A DNA stretch of 64,000 nt, taken from NCBI GenBank assembly GCA_963798795.1, contig CAWCUZ010000001.1, forward strand, positions 62,001 to 126,000, in the 5' to 3' direction. The stretch comes from CAWCUZ01 sp963798795. GTDB lineage: Bacteria > Acidobacteriota > Vicinamibacteria > Vicinamibacterales > SCN-69-37. Below the pieces are notes generated by a model. That model was not told where the DNA came from and made no database searches. It saw only the letters and a program-made list of their open reading frames with translations. Made by a program: the position numbers and the translations under genes. Below are positions 52,839 to 64,000 of this stretch, piece by piece; position 1 is the first letter of the stretch, and every line of letters starts with the position of its first letter.

Positions 52839-53453
52839 TCAGAACACGTACTCCCCGGTCAATCGAACGCGCATGTCGCACACCTGGATGCCGTTCTGCG
52901 TTGTCACCGGGCGCACGTCGCCGAACTGCCCGGCCCGCCCCGCGGCGGCGCGGTCGGCGTCCGTCAACAGCGGATCGTCGGCAAACCTCAGCGAGGGCAG
53001 CGTCTGGCGGTCGATCCCCGGGCCGTCCGCGCTCAGATGGACGTGGGCTGGCGCGTTGCGGCCCGGATACGGTCCAGGGCGGATCGTCGTGAAGACGAAG
53101 CGGCCGTCGTCGTCCGTTCGCGCCCATCCCCGAAGTCGCCAGCCCGACTGTCCCGGCGGGACGTACAGGCCGTTGCGATCGGTGTGATACGCGAAAATCA
53201 CCGCGCCCGTCACGGTCGTTCTGCTGTCTTCGCGGAAGAGCTGTCCGCTGAACCTCAAGGGATCGCCCGGTTCGTCCGCCGGCGCGATCCGGGCGTGCGC
53301 CGTCAGGACCGCCGGGCGATCCCGCTGCGCCTCGAGCCACATCCGCACGAAATCCGGGTCAACGGTCTTCCGCTGCGCCAGTGCCGCGGTCCCCGGCCAG
53401 CCGACCCACGCGAGCCCGCCGCCGATGGCCACCAGTGCCTCCCGTCTCGTCAT
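52839..53453 (-). CDS. Exported protein of the intradiol dioxygenase fold
   Basis: A 204-residue protein with a twin-arginine-like leader (MTRREALVAIGGGLAWVGWP). The body, SGQLFREDSRTTVTGAVIFA, YHTDRNGLYVPPGQSGWRLR, GWARTDDDGRFVFTTIRPGP, and YPGRNAPAHVHLSADGPGID, follows the intradiol ring-cleavage dioxygenase pattern (protocatechuate dioxygenase family): Y-HTD-G, R/GW-TD-DG-F-F-TIRPG-YP-R--PAH-H. The tyrosine and histidine iron ligands appear conserved. Secreted members exist whose substrates are unknown. It sits just upstream of the ECF sigma/FecR pair, which may control it. Confidence 0.75.
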   Translation of the reverse strand: MTRREALVAIGGGLAWVGWPGTAALAQRKTVDPDFVRMWLEAQRDRPAVLTAHARIAPADEPGDPLRFSGQLFREDSRTTVTGAVIFAYHTDRNGLYVPPGQSGWRLRGWARTDDDGRFVFTTIRPGPYPGRNAPAHVHLSADGPGIDRQTLPSLRFADDPLLTDADRAAAGRAGQFGDVRPVTTQNGIQVCDMRVRLTGEYVF

Positions 53454-53487
53454 GGAGAGAAGGACGGCCGGCGAGCCCGACCGTTAA

Positions 53488-55008
53488 CTACTCGACCCGA
53501 TAGTTCGGCGCTTCCTTGGTGATGATGACGTCGTGCACGTGGCTCTCGCGCATCCCCGCGGCGGTGATGCGGACGAGTTGCGCGTGCCGCTGCAGGGCGG
53601 CCACATCGGGGCAGCCGCAGTAGCCCATGCCGGCGCGCAGCCCGCCGACGAGCTGGTGGATCATGGCCGCGACGCTGCCCTTGTGCGCCACGCGGCCTTC
53701 GATACCCTCGGGCACCAGCTTGTCCGATCCGTCGCCGCCGCTTTCGAGGTCGTACTCGTCCTGGAAATACCGGTCGCGGCTGCCGCGCCGCATCGCGCCG
53801 AGCGATCCCATGCCGCGGTACTCCTTGAAGCTGCGGCCCTGGTAGAGGATGAGCTCGCCCGGGCTTTCGTCCGTGCCGGCGAACAGGCTGCCGATCATGA
53901 CGGCGCTCGCGCCGACGGCCATGGCCTTGGTGATGTCGCCGGAGTAGCGGATGCCGCCGTCGGCAATGACCGGGATGTCGCGCGCCGCCGCGGCCCGCGC
54001 GCACGCGGCCACGGCCGTAATCATCGGCACGCCGATCCCGGCCACGACGCGCGTCGTGCAGATGGATCCGGCGCCGATTCCGACCTTCACCGCGTCCACG
54101 CCGCGGTCGATCAGCGCGATCGTGGCGTCCGCGGTCGCCACGTTGCCCGCGATGAGGTCGACGCCCGGGAACCGCTCTCGCACCCTGGCGACCGCGTCCA
54201 TCACGCCCTGCGAGTGGCCGTGCGCCGTGTCGATCACGAGGACGTCGACGTGCGCGGCGACCAGCGCCTCCGCCCGGTCGAACGTGTCCTTGCTCACGCC
54301 GATCGCGGCGCCGACGCGCAGCCGCCCCAGCGCGTCCTTGCACGCGGCCGGGTACTTGATGAGCTTCTGGATGTCCTTGACGGTGATCAGCCCCTTGAGG
54401 CGGTAGTCGGCGTCCACCACCAGCAGCTTCTCGACCTTGTGCTGATGGAACATCTCGCGCGCCTCGTCGAGCGTCGTGCCGACCGGGACGGTGACCAGAT
54501 CGTCCTTCGTCATGATGTCGGCGATCGGCCGGTCGACGCTCGTTTCGAACCGCAGATCGCGGTTGGTCAGGATGCCCGCGAGCCGGCCCTCGGTGCTGCC
54601 GTCTTCCGTAATCGGCACGCCGCTGATGCGGTACTTCTTCATCAGCTCCAGGGCCTGGAAGATCTTGTGCTGCGGTGAGAGCGTGATGGGATTGACGATC
54701 ATCCCGCTCTCGGACCGCTTGACCCGGTCGACTTCCGACGCCTGCTCGTCGACGCTGAGGTTCTTGTGAATGACGCCCACGCCGCCTTGCTGCGCCATTG
54801 CGATCGCCAGCCGGTGCTCGGTGACCGTGTCCATCGCCGCGCTCAGCAGCGGCACGTTCACGCGGATGCGGCGGGTGAGTCGGGATCCGACGTCCACCTG
54901 GCTGGGCAGCACCTGGGAATGCCGTGGGACGAGCAGGACGTCGTCGAATGTGAGGGCTACGGCCAGGCCGGCCGCCACCTCGGCGGCCGCGGCGAGTGGG
55001 TCGGTCAT
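53488..55008 (-). CDS. guaB: Inosine-5'-monophosphate dehydrogenase
   Basis: A 506-residue enzyme oxidising IMP to XMP with NAD+, the committed step of GTP synthesis. ATG 55008 gives TDPLAAAAEVAAGLAVALTF followed by DDVLLVPRHSQVLPSQVDVG. Two CBS domains (about residues 110-230: YRISGVPITEDGSTEGRLAG, VEKLLVVDADYRLKGLITVK) interrupt the barrel. The catalytic cysteine is in VGIGAGSICTTRVVAGIGVP, followed by PVIADGGIRYSGDITKAMAV and the flap arginine/tyrosine segment RGMGSLGAMRRGSRDRYFQD. The start is 18 bases downstream of the secA stop, giving a secA-guaB unit. Confidence 0.96.
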   Translation of the reverse strand: MTDPLAAAAEVAAGLAVALTFDDVLLVPRHSQVLPSQVDVGSRLTRRIRVNVPLLSAAMDTVTEHRLAIAMAQQGGVGVIHKNLSVDEQASEVDRVKRSESGMIVNPITLSPQHKIFQALELMKKYRISGVPITEDGSTEGRLAGILTNRDLRFETSVDRPIADIMTKDDLVTVPVGTTLDEAREMFHQHKVEKLLVVDADYRLKGLITVKDIQKLIKYPAACKDALGRLRVGAAIGVSKDTFDRAEALVAAHVDVLVIDTAHGHSQGVMDAVARVRERFPGVDLIAGNVATADATIALIDRGVDAVKVGIGAGSICTTRVVAGIGVPMITAVAACARAAAARDIPVIADGGIRYSGDITKAMAVGASAVMIGSLFAGTDESPGELILYQGRSFKEYRGMGSLGAMRRGSRDRYFQDEYDLESGGDGSDKLVPEGIEGRVAHKGSVAAMIHQLVGGLRAGMGYCGCPDVAALQRHAQLVRITAAGMRESHVHDVIITKEAPNYRVE

Positions 55009-55025
55009 GTCGATCGGCGCACCTC

Positions 55026-57957
<2,932 letters not shown>

Positions 57958-58120
57958 CCCCGCCGCTGGCGGAACGGGCGGGTCAGATGCGCCTAGGCGG
58001 CCCCGCCAGCGTCGAGGGTATTCGTACGATTCTAGGGAACGGAAGGCACCCGGTCAACGGGAGAGGGTTCGAACGTCCCAAGGTCCGAAGGTCCCAAGGG
58101 TCCCGTGGAGCGGAACGCGG

Positions 58121-59020
58121 CTACGGCCGCGCGAGCAGGCGCAGCGGGTTGATGGGCTGGCCGTTGAGCAGGATCTCGTAGTGCAGGTGGGAGCTGGTGG
58201 CCCGGCCCGTCGCGCCGACGTACCCGAGGATGTCGCCCCGCTTGACGTGCTGCCCGACGTGCACCGCGAATCGCGAGAGGTGGCCGAACCGCGTCGAGAT
58301 GCCGAACCCGTGCGACACCATCACGCAGTTGCCATAGTTGCCGTTGTAGCTCGCCATTTCGACCACGCCGTCAGCCGTCGCATGAATCGGCGTGCCCTTG
58401 TCGGCCGAGATATCGATGCCCGGGTGGAAGTCGGGGCCCCCCGTGAACGGGTCCGTGCGGTTGCCGAAGCCAGACGACAGCCAGCCGGCGATCGGCCAGA
58501 TCGACGGCGTGGCCGACGCCAGCGCCTGACGCGCCTCGACGCCGGATCGGACCGACTTGAGCCGCTCGTCGAGCACGCCCAGCAGGTCGCGCAGGATACT
58601 GAAGGTGCCGTCCGGTGAGGCGGCCTCGGCCACCTGGGTCGTCGTCAGGTCGGTGGTGCCGCCGCCCATGGCGCGCGACCGGATCACCTGCGGCAGCCGT
58701 TCGATCGCCCGGCGAGTGGCCGGGTCGATGTCCGCCTGATCGGTCAGCTCCGTCAGGGCCGACTGGAGCGAGGAAATCTGGTCCGCCAGTTCGCCCGTGG
58801 CGGCGCGATAGCTCTCGTTCTCGACCCGCAGGTTCCCGTTTGCCGTGCGGAGCGCCTCGAGTTCCGTCTGCGCGGAGATCCGCGCGCCAATCCCGACGAG
58901 GGCCGGCACCGCTACGACCGCCAGGACACCGACGATCAGCGCCCGCCGGACGAACGTGAACCGGCGCACGACGCCCGTGTTCCGGTTGGCGATGAGAATG
59001 GTGTACCGCGGCGATCGCAT
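58121..59020 (-). CDS. M23-family peptidase, membrane-anchored with coiled coil
   Basis: A 299-residue cell-wall endopeptidase-type protein. I chose ATG 59018-59020 (MRSPRYTILIANRNTGVVRR) over longer frames because the upstream part is repeat-derived. It has an N-terminal transmembrane segment (ALIVGVLAVVAVPALVGIGA), a coiled coil (LEALRTANGNLRVENESYRA), a linker, and the LytM domain: FGNRTDPFTGGPDFHPGIDI (zinc ligands H and D), GNCVMVSHGFGISTRFGHLS, and TSSHLHYEILLNGQPINPLR (HLH). Zinc ligands are complete, so it may be an active D,D-endopeptidase or an activator of amidases. It stands alone downstream of secA. Confidence 0.88.
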   Translation of the reverse strand: MRSPRYTILIANRNTGVVRRFTFVRRALIVGVLAVVAVPALVGIGARISAQTELEALRTANGNLRVENESYRAATGELADQISSLQSALTELTDQADIDPATRRAIERLPQVIRSRAMGGGTTDLTTTQVAEAASPDGTFSILRDLLGVLDERLKSVRSGVEARQALASATPSIWPIAGWLSSGFGNRTDPFTGGPDFHPGIDISADKGTPIHATADGVVEMASYNGNYGNCVMVSHGFGISTRFGHLSRFAVHVGQHVKRGDILGYVGATGRATSSHLHYEILLNGQPINPLRLLARP

Positions 59021-59080
59021 GCTCGGCTCGGAATCCCCTGATCGTTCAATCCCGGAAGGCGAACCCTTCGGCCCGCCCGG

Positions 59081-59135
59081 GCCGGGTCTGAAGACCCGGT
59101 GCTCCAGGACGACAAGACTGTCGGCCCAAGCCTCG
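59081..59135. repeat. Partial copy of the dispersed composite palindrome plus one CAAGCCTCG motif
   Basis: GCCGGGTCTGAAGACCCGGT followed by GCTCCA at 59081-59106 is a partial copy of the composite palindrome at 25475-25532 and 60842-60901. The 9-mer CAAGCCTCG at 59127-59135 also appears three times at 8277-8352. Both repeat families therefore meet in the 137-base spacer between the M23 gene and yifB. Confidence 0.6.
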
Positions 59136-59156
59136 GGAATGTAACACAGCCCCAGC

Positions 59157-60695
59157 TCAGAGTGCCACCTTTTCGGCGGGTGCCAACTCCGCCGACACGT
59201 CGCGGGCCCTGAGTTGCAAGGCCTCTGCCAGATGGCCCGCGTCGATCCGTCTCGCCCCGGCGAGATCCGCAATCGTGCGTGCCACCCGGAGCACGCGCGT
59301 CACGGCCCGCGCCGAGAGCCCCAGCCGCCGAACCGCGCGCGCCAGAAGCGCTTCACCGGTGGCGTCGTTCGGGCGACAGACCTGCCGGAGCCGACCGCCC
59401 TCGAGCTGCGCGTTCAGCCCGCCCTGACGGGCAAGCTGCCGGCTGCGCGCGGCCACCACGCGTGCGCGCACGGCTGCTGTCGACTCGGCGGCTGCCGCCT
59501 GGAGGTCCGACCAGGGAACGGGCTGGACGTCCACCGTCAGGTCGAACCGGTCGCGCAGCGGCCCCGAGAGTCGTCGCTGGTACCGTTCGACGGCGGAGAT
59601 CGGGCAGTGGCACCGCCGGACCGGCGAACCGCGGTGGCCGCACGGGCACGGGTTCATCGCGCCAACCAGCGTCACCCTCGCGGGAAAGATCATCGATCGG
59701 CTCGCCCGGGCGATCTGGATGAAGCCCTGCTCGAGCGGTTGACGGAGCGTCTCGAGCACGCGCCGGCTGAACTCCGGGAGTTCGTCGAGGAACAGCACGC
59801 CGCAGTGGGCCAGGCTCAGCTCACCCGGCCGGGGAACGGATCCTCCGCCCACGAGGGCCACGTCGGAGCACGTGTGATGCGGCGCGCGGAAGGGGCGTGC
59901 GGTGAGCAGCCCGCCTCCAGCCGGCAGCAGGCCTGCGATCGAATGGGTGGTCGTGACTTCCAGCGCTTCATCGAAGCTCAGTGGCGGCAACACGCCCGCC
60001 AGCCGTCTCGCCAGCATCGTCTTGCCCGCACCGGGCGGGCCGGACAGGAGGAGGTGGTGCGCGCCCGCGGCCGCGATTTCGAGCGCGCGGCGCGCGAGGA
60101 TCTGTCCCCGGACGTCCGACAGGTCGTCAACCGCGGTCGGCGGAGACGCCGGCGGCAAACGCGGGGCCTCGACGGGCACTGGACGTGGAGAGGTGAGCAC
60201 GCGGACCGCGTCCCAGAGCGCACGCACCGGGTACAGCGGCAGACCTTCGACGATGCCGGCCTCGGCGAGATTCGCGTGCGGGAACACCAGGCCCGACCCG
60301 CCCGCGCGCCGGGCCGCGACGGCGATCGGCAGCAGTCCCTGCATCGCCGGAATCGTGCCGTCGAGCGAGAGGCCGCCCACGACGGTCAACGGGGGGCCGT
60401 CGCGGTGGGGGAGCACGCCGGATGCGGCGAGGATGCCGAGCGCGATGGGCAGGTCGAATGCCGCGCCCACCTTGCGCACGTCCGCCGGCGCCAGACTCAC
60501 CGTGACGCGTGTCGGCGGAAACGGAAACCCTGAATTGCGGATGGCGGTGCGCACGCGGTCGCGGCTTTCGCGCACGGTCGCGTCCGGCAGTCCGACCATC
60601 GTGAGGCCGGGCAGTCCGCCGGAGACGTCGACCTCGACGGACACCGGGATCGCGTCGACGCCGAACACAGCCGCGGCGGACAGGCGCGCCAGCAT
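59157..60695 (-). CDS. comM: YifB/ComM-family Mg-chelatase-like AAA+ ATPase
   Basis: A 512-residue AAA+ protein. The N-terminal ChlI-like domain has MLARLSAAAVFGVDAIPVSV, SGGLPGLTMVGLPDATVRES and LDGTIPAMQGLLPIAVAARR. The ATPase part has GQILARRALEIAAAGAHHLL, Walker A SGPPGAGKTMLARRLAGVLP, RPFRAPHHTCSDVALVGGGS and LSLAHCGVLFLDELPEFSRR (Walker B). The zinc-like CPCGHRGSPVRRCHCP segment follows. ComM-type helicases promote branch migration during natural transformation, which fits the ComEA-like and pseudopilin genes elsewhere in the window. Length and motif order are normal. Confidence 0.92.
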   Translation of the reverse strand: MLARLSAAAVFGVDAIPVSVEVDVSGGLPGLTMVGLPDATVRESRDRVRTAIRNSGFPFPPTRVTVSLAPADVRKVGAAFDLPIALGILAASGVLPHRDGPPLTVVGGLSLDGTIPAMQGLLPIAVAARRAGGSGLVFPHANLAEAGIVEGLPLYPVRALWDAVRVLTSPRPVPVEAPRLPPASPPTAVDDLSDVRGQILARRALEIAAAGAHHLLLSGPPGAGKTMLARRLAGVLPPLSFDEALEVTTTHSIAGLLPAGGGLLTARPFRAPHHTCSDVALVGGGSVPRPGELSLAHCGVLFLDELPEFSRRVLETLRQPLEQGFIQIARASRSMIFPARVTLVGAMNPCPCGHRGSPVRRCHCPISAVERYQRRLSGPLRDRFDLTVDVQPVPWSDLQAAAAESTAAVRARVVAARSRQLARQGGLNAQLEGGRLRQVCRPNDATGEALLARAVRRLGLSARAVTRVLRVARTIADLAGARRIDAGHLAEALQLRARDVSAELAPAEKVAL

Positions 60696-60841
60696 GCCGT
60701 GTGGCCGAGCAACTCCAGGGCCAACCGATTTACGTGAATCTGCGCGCGATCGGCCGCGATGGTTGGAAGTTCTGCAACGCGAGTCGGTCGCGATGCGGCA
60801 GAAAGTGCGTCAAGCGATGCAGTGCCACGGTGGACCCTCGA

Positions 60842-60901
60842 TGGAGCGCCGGGTCGTCAGACCCGGCGAATCGTCCCCGGGGCTGACGCCCCGGGGCTCC
60901 A
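60842..60901. repeat. Composite palindrome, second full copy
   Basis: The same arrangement as at 25475-25532: TGGAGC at 60842, hairpin GCCGGGTC/GACCCGGC, then CCCCGGGGCTGACGCCCCGGGG-type hairpin, and GCTCCA ending at 60901. The loops differ slightly (GTCA, CTGACG), giving 60 instead of 58 bases. It lies just beyond the mltD stop in the direction of transcription, where it could act as a terminator. Confidence 0.7.
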
Positions 60902-60910
60902 CGGGCGTGA

Positions 60911-62554
60911 CTACCGTCGCACCGTCAGCTTGTCTCCCGGATTGATCCGATCGCCCACGAGCTGGTTGAGCTTCTTGATGCTGGCGACGGTCGTGTCGAA
61001 CTGTCGGGCAATCCCGTAGAGCGTGTCGCCCGGTCTCACGCGGTACACGGTCGGCCCGCTCGGAGCGCTCGACGCGCGCGTAGCGCGCCGCCCCGACGCC
61101 AGCGCCGTGACGGGCACCCGGGGGATCATCAGCACCTGGCCGATCCGCAGGTGGGCGGTCGACTTGATCTTGTTGGCCGACGCCAGGTCGAGGCGGCTGA
61201 CCTTGAAGTGCGCGGCGACGCCGCTGAGCGTGTCGCCCCGGCGCACCGTGTACGGCTGAAACGCCGCGAAGATGGCCGGGTCGGCTTTGGCCAGGCCGGC
61301 TTCGACTGCGGCCGCCGTGCCCGTCGGCACGCGCAGCTCGTGCTCGCCGCGCGGCGTCATGGAGCGGCGCAGTTCGGGGTTGAGCTCGCGGATGTCGTCG
61401 ATCGACGTCCCGGCCCATTCGGCGACCACCCGCAGATCCAGGGCGTCGGGCACCGTCACGGTGTCGTAGCTGAACGGCTCGACGTCCGGCACGCCGAACC
61501 CGTACTGCGTCGGGTTCTTCGCGATGATGATCGCCGCGAGGATCATCGGCACGTACTCGCGCGTCTCCCGCGGGAGGTACCGCGACGTGGCCGTGAGCTT
61601 CCAGTAGTCGTTGATCTTCGACTGGCGCACGGCCCGCTGGACGCGGCCCTGCCCGGCGTTGTAGCTGGCCAGCGCCATGTCCCAGTCGCCGTCGAACATG
61701 TTGAGCAGCATCTTGAGGTGCTCGGCGGCCGCCCGCGTGGCCTTTTCCGGATCCGATCGCTCGTCGACGAACCAGTCCTGGTGCAGGCCGTAGTCGCGCG
61801 CCGTGCCCAGCTCGAACTGCCAGATGCCGCGGGCGCTCGCGCGCGACAACGCGTTCGGCTTGAAGGCGCTCTCGACGAGCGGCACGTAGGCCAGGTCGAG
61901 CGGCAGCCCCGCTTCCTTGAAGACGCCCTGGATCATCGGCAGGTAGCGCGCGCTGCGCTCCAGGCCGTCCTCCATGAAGTCGCGCAGGTTGCCCTGGAAG
62001 AGTTCGATGAACGACAGGACGCGGTCGTTGACCGTGATCGGCAGATCGTGCGCCGTGTGCGCCAGGTCGTCCGCGACCGTCTCCTCGGTGCCCTCGGTCG
62101 GCGCGGGGCGTTCGAACATCGCGACGGCGAGCAGCTCGTCGATGACGGCCGGCTCCGAGTGTTCTTCGGAGAATCCGTCGCCCTCCCGCAGCGCGATCGT
62201 TTCGAGCGCGTTGATGCGGTCGAGCAGCCGATCGAATGCCGCGGACAGGCGCGGGTCGCTGCGGGCGCCGCCGGGCGCGTGCAGCAGGATTTCGACGGCG
62301 CGATCGAAGCACTGCCGCGCGCCGGTCAGGTGGCCGAGCTTCAGTTCGGACTGGCCCGAGGCGAACTCGCGTTCGGCGGCGGCAATCGTCGCGGCAATCG
62401 TGTCGGTGGCGAGCGGGACCTGCGGTGCGCCGAGCTGTTCGACCGGCTGGACCGGCAACGCCGGCGTCGGCGCGACGGCGGGTCGCAGATGGAGGCCGCA
62501 TCCGACGACCAGGGCCGCCGAGGCGACGACGATCAGGCGGCGCGCAGACGTCAT
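60911..62554 (-). CDS. mltD: Membrane-bound lytic murein transglycosylase with LysM repeats (MltD-like)
   Basis: A 547-residue envelope lipoprotein that cleaves peptidoglycan glycan strands. The lipobox is ASAALVVGC (cysteine 19). The SLT domain has the catalytic glutamate in DLAYVPLVESAFKPNALSRA, then GIWQFELGTARDYGLHQDWF and MALASYNAGQGRVQRAVRQS, and NDYWKLTATSRYLPRETREY, all family segments. Two C-terminal LysM domains follow (YTVRRGDTLSGVAAHFKVSR and YRVRPGDTLYGIARQFDTTV). The N-terminal 170 residues are helical linker. It is monocistronic by position, with the ALDH gene 117 bases upstream on the same strand. Confidence 0.92.
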   Translation of the reverse strand: MTSARRLIVVASAALVVGCGLHLRPAVAPTPALPVQPVEQLGAPQVPLATDTIAATIAAAEREFASGQSELKLGHLTGARQCFDRAVEILLHAPGGARSDPRLSAAFDRLLDRINALETIALREGDGFSEEHSEPAVIDELLAVAMFERPAPTEGTEETVADDLAHTAHDLPITVNDRVLSFIELFQGNLRDFMEDGLERSARYLPMIQGVFKEAGLPLDLAYVPLVESAFKPNALSRASARGIWQFELGTARDYGLHQDWFVDERSDPEKATRAAAEHLKMLLNMFDGDWDMALASYNAGQGRVQRAVRQSKINDYWKLTATSRYLPRETREYVPMILAAIIIAKNPTQYGFGVPDVEPFSYDTVTVPDALDLRVVAEWAGTSIDDIRELNPELRRSMTPRGEHELRVPTGTAAAVEAGLAKADPAIFAAFQPYTVRRGDTLSGVAAHFKVSRLDLASANKIKSTAHLRIGQVLMIPRVPVTALASGRRATRASSAPSGPTVYRVRPGDTLYGIARQFDTTVASIKKLNQLVGDRINPGDKLTVRR

Positions 62555-62671
62555 GCGTGGGTTACATCAGAGAACCGGAATCGCGTTCGCGGGATCCGGG
62601 TCGAGAATAGCATCCGTTCCGGGGAGGGTCAATCGGCAGGACGCGCGCGCGCCGTGCAGTTCCGTGCACGA

Positions 62672-64000
62672 TCACCGGTGGGAGCGCTCCGGCCAGCCCG
62701 CGCTCACGAACACCTGATGCGCGCCGGCGAGATCGCGCGCCGCCGGCGTGATCAACGTCCGCTCGCCGATCAGGATCCGCCGCCCGCGGCGTATGGCCTG
62801 GCGCACGTCCTCTTCGCAGACGAACTCCGCGACGGCCGGATCCGCTGATGCGGGCGCTGGCGGCGGGGCCGTCGGCGCCGGGTCGTGCGCCGCGGCCAGC
62901 GAGCGCATCTGGTTGCCGACCGACACCGGATCGAGTCCGAGCGCCGGTTCCGGCTTCGGGGCCTGCGGCAGGGCAGCCGGCCGGGTCTCGGCTCGGGACG
63001 ATTCCGTCGCGGCCGATCGCGCCGGCCGCAGCTCGTAGGCGAGCCGCTTGATGTTCAGCAGGTGTCGCGGCGAGATGTTGTCCGACGTGATGTTGCCGCC
63101 GTACCCGCCGCAGCCCAGCGTCATCGCCGGATCCAGCCCCGTCGTCAGCCCGATCGACCCGTGCGTCGTCGGCGTGTTGACGACGATCCGGAAGGCCGGC
63201 TTCTTGAGGCCGAACTCCAGGATCACGCGCTCGTCGCGAGAATGGATGGACATGGTGTGCCCCATGCCGCCGTAGCGCAGGATCTGGATGCACCGCTCGC
63301 AGCCCTCCCGCCAGTCGGCCACGACGTAGTACGACAGCACCGGGCAGAGCTTTTCGATCGAGAGCGGGTAGTCGCGGCCAACGCCCTTCAATTCGGCGAT
63401 GAGCACGCGCGTCCCGGGCGGTACGTTCAGTCGGGCGCGCTCGGCGAGCACCAGCGCCGATTTGCCGACCAGTTCCGGATTGGGCAGCCGCTGCGGCGTG
63501 ACGAGCACCGCCGCCAGCCTGTCCGCCTCGGCGGCGGAGAGGAAGTACGCGCCCTGCCGACTGAATTCGCGCCGCACCTCGTCGGCCACCGCCGCATCGA
63601 CGACCACGGAGTTCTCCGAGGAGCAGAGCACGCCATTGTCGAAGGTCTTGCCGGTGACGACGTCGCGCACGGCCTTGGGCACGTCGGCCGTCCGCTCGAT
63701 GAACGCCGGGGCGTTGCCGGGCCCCACGCCGTAGGCCGGCTTGCCGGCGCTGTAGGCGGCCCGCACGAGCCCCATCCCGCCGGTTGCGAGAATCACCGCC
63801 ACGTCGCGGTGCTTCATCAGCTCCTGCGTGCCGTCGAGCGTGACGGTCTCCATCCAGTTGACGGTGCCCTCGGGCGCGCCGGCGCGGGCGGCCGCCTCCG
63901 CCATCACGCCGGCGACGCGCGTGATGCACCGCGCTGCGGCCGGGTGCGGGCTGAGCACGATCGGGCAGCGTGCTTTGAGCGAGATCAGGATCTTGTAGAT
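62672..64000 (-). CDS. CoA-acylating aldehyde dehydrogenase (EutE/PduP-like), C-terminal part with extension
   Basis: The gene runs off the right edge; 443 residues are inside. They begin IYKILISLKARCPIVLSPHP and contain the catalytic cysteine in KTFDNGVLCSSENSVVVDAA, GTGG-type VAVILATGGMGLVRAAYSAG, GRDYPLSIEKLCPVLSYYVV and GYGGNITSDNISPRHLLNIK. This is the pattern of CoA-dependent acetaldehyde dehydrogenases of the EutE/PduP/AdhE-N group. A proline/alanine linker then leads to a C-terminal extension (FVCEEDVRQAIRRGRRILIG, ERTLITPAARDLAGAHQVF) that the core family lacks; similar tails are found on enzymes of bacterial microcompartment loci. Compartment association is inference, as no shell gene is in view. 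Confidence 0.85.
   Translation of the reverse strand: MYKILISLKARCPIVLSPHPAAARCITRVAGVMAEAAARAGAPEGTVNWMETVTLDGTQELMKHRDVAVILATGGMGLVRAAYSAGKPAYGVGPGNAPAFIERTADVPKAVRDVVTGKTFDNGVLCSSENSVVVDAAVADEVRREFSRQGAYFLSAAEADRLAAVLVTPQRLPNPELVGKSALVLAERARLNVPPGTRVLIAELKGVGRDYPLSIEKLCPVLSYYVVADWREGCERCIQILRYGGMGHTMSIHSRDERVILEFGLKKPAFRIVVNTPTTHGSIGLTTGLDPAMTLGCGGYGGNITSDNISPRHLLNIKRLAYELRPARSAATESSRAETRPAALPQAPKPEPALGLDPVSVGNQMRSLAAAHDPAPTAPPPAPASADPAVAEFVCEEDVRQAIRRGRRILIGERTLITPAARDLAGAHQVFVSAGWPERSHR

Noticed and set aside
51268..53340. A 690-codon frame joining sigma factor and FecR-like protein
   Set aside because: It arises from one extra base near 52403. Correcting it gives a normal ECF region 4 and a stop that overlaps the ATG of the FecR-like gene.

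Overview
The window is high-GC bacterial chromosome with dense, mostly short-spaced operons. Gene content points to Acidobacteriota, probably class Vicinamibacteria: a C-terminal fragment of a VWFA-related acidobacterial-type protein, a pilin fragment with the acidobacterial C-terminal pattern, a fulvocin C-related Cys-rich protein, a stand-alone MetG-type tRNA-binding subunit, and many short intergenic palindromes. This assignment is inference; there is no rRNA in the window.

Layout. 1-4954: a partial membrane flippase-like gene, then a co-directional surface-glycan cluster (two GT4 glycosyltransferases, methyltransferase, epimerase, hexapeptide acyltransferase). 4957-10030: a scarred accessory region with a truncated VWA-type gene, a pilin fragment cut by an IS256-like element, a Cys-rich secreted protein, a palindromic repeat cluster and an IS66-family element with intact inverted repeats and an 8-bp target duplication. 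10102-15800: the most unusual locus, a minus-strand operon with a small ORF under a hairpin that covers its ribosome binding site, a reverse transcriptase-Cas1 fusion, Cas2, an unrecognised 217-aa protein coupled to cas2, and a membrane/coiled-coil/DUF2325 protein. No CRISPR array or effector gene is visible. 15801-17105 is a long spacer with a pseudoknot-like motif.

17106-34432 is mainly housekeeping: ttcA-like, dtd, outer-membrane barrel, glpD-like, dapF, a radC-larC fused frame, metG and its tRNA-binding subunit, tatD, polyprenyl synthase, ligA, an HtrA-like protease and an NtrC-type regulator. rnpB lies at 34520-34962. 35008-42171 holds an epimerase, type II NADH dehydrogenase, ComEA-like protein, pseudopilin, and a cassette of a degenerate sigma54-type AAA+ regulator with two paralogous secreted proteins and a small membrane protein. 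42295-46712 is the glycine cleavage operon gcvT-gcvH-gcvP. 46764-64000 carries a class IV aminotransferase, nnr, tsaE, a PLP decarboxylase, an ECF sigma/FecR-like pair with a dioxygenase-fold protein, guaB, secA, an M23 peptidase, yifB/comM, mltD and the C-terminal part of a CoA-acylating aldehyde dehydrogenase.

Many obviously essential genes (metG, polyprenyl synthase, ligA, secA, gcvT, dtd) are broken by single-base shifts, nearly all of them one extra base, concentrated at about 25.1-30.8 kb. I treat these as probable consensus errors and annotate the genes across the shifts; the rt-cas1 and DUF2325 genes are affected in the same way.
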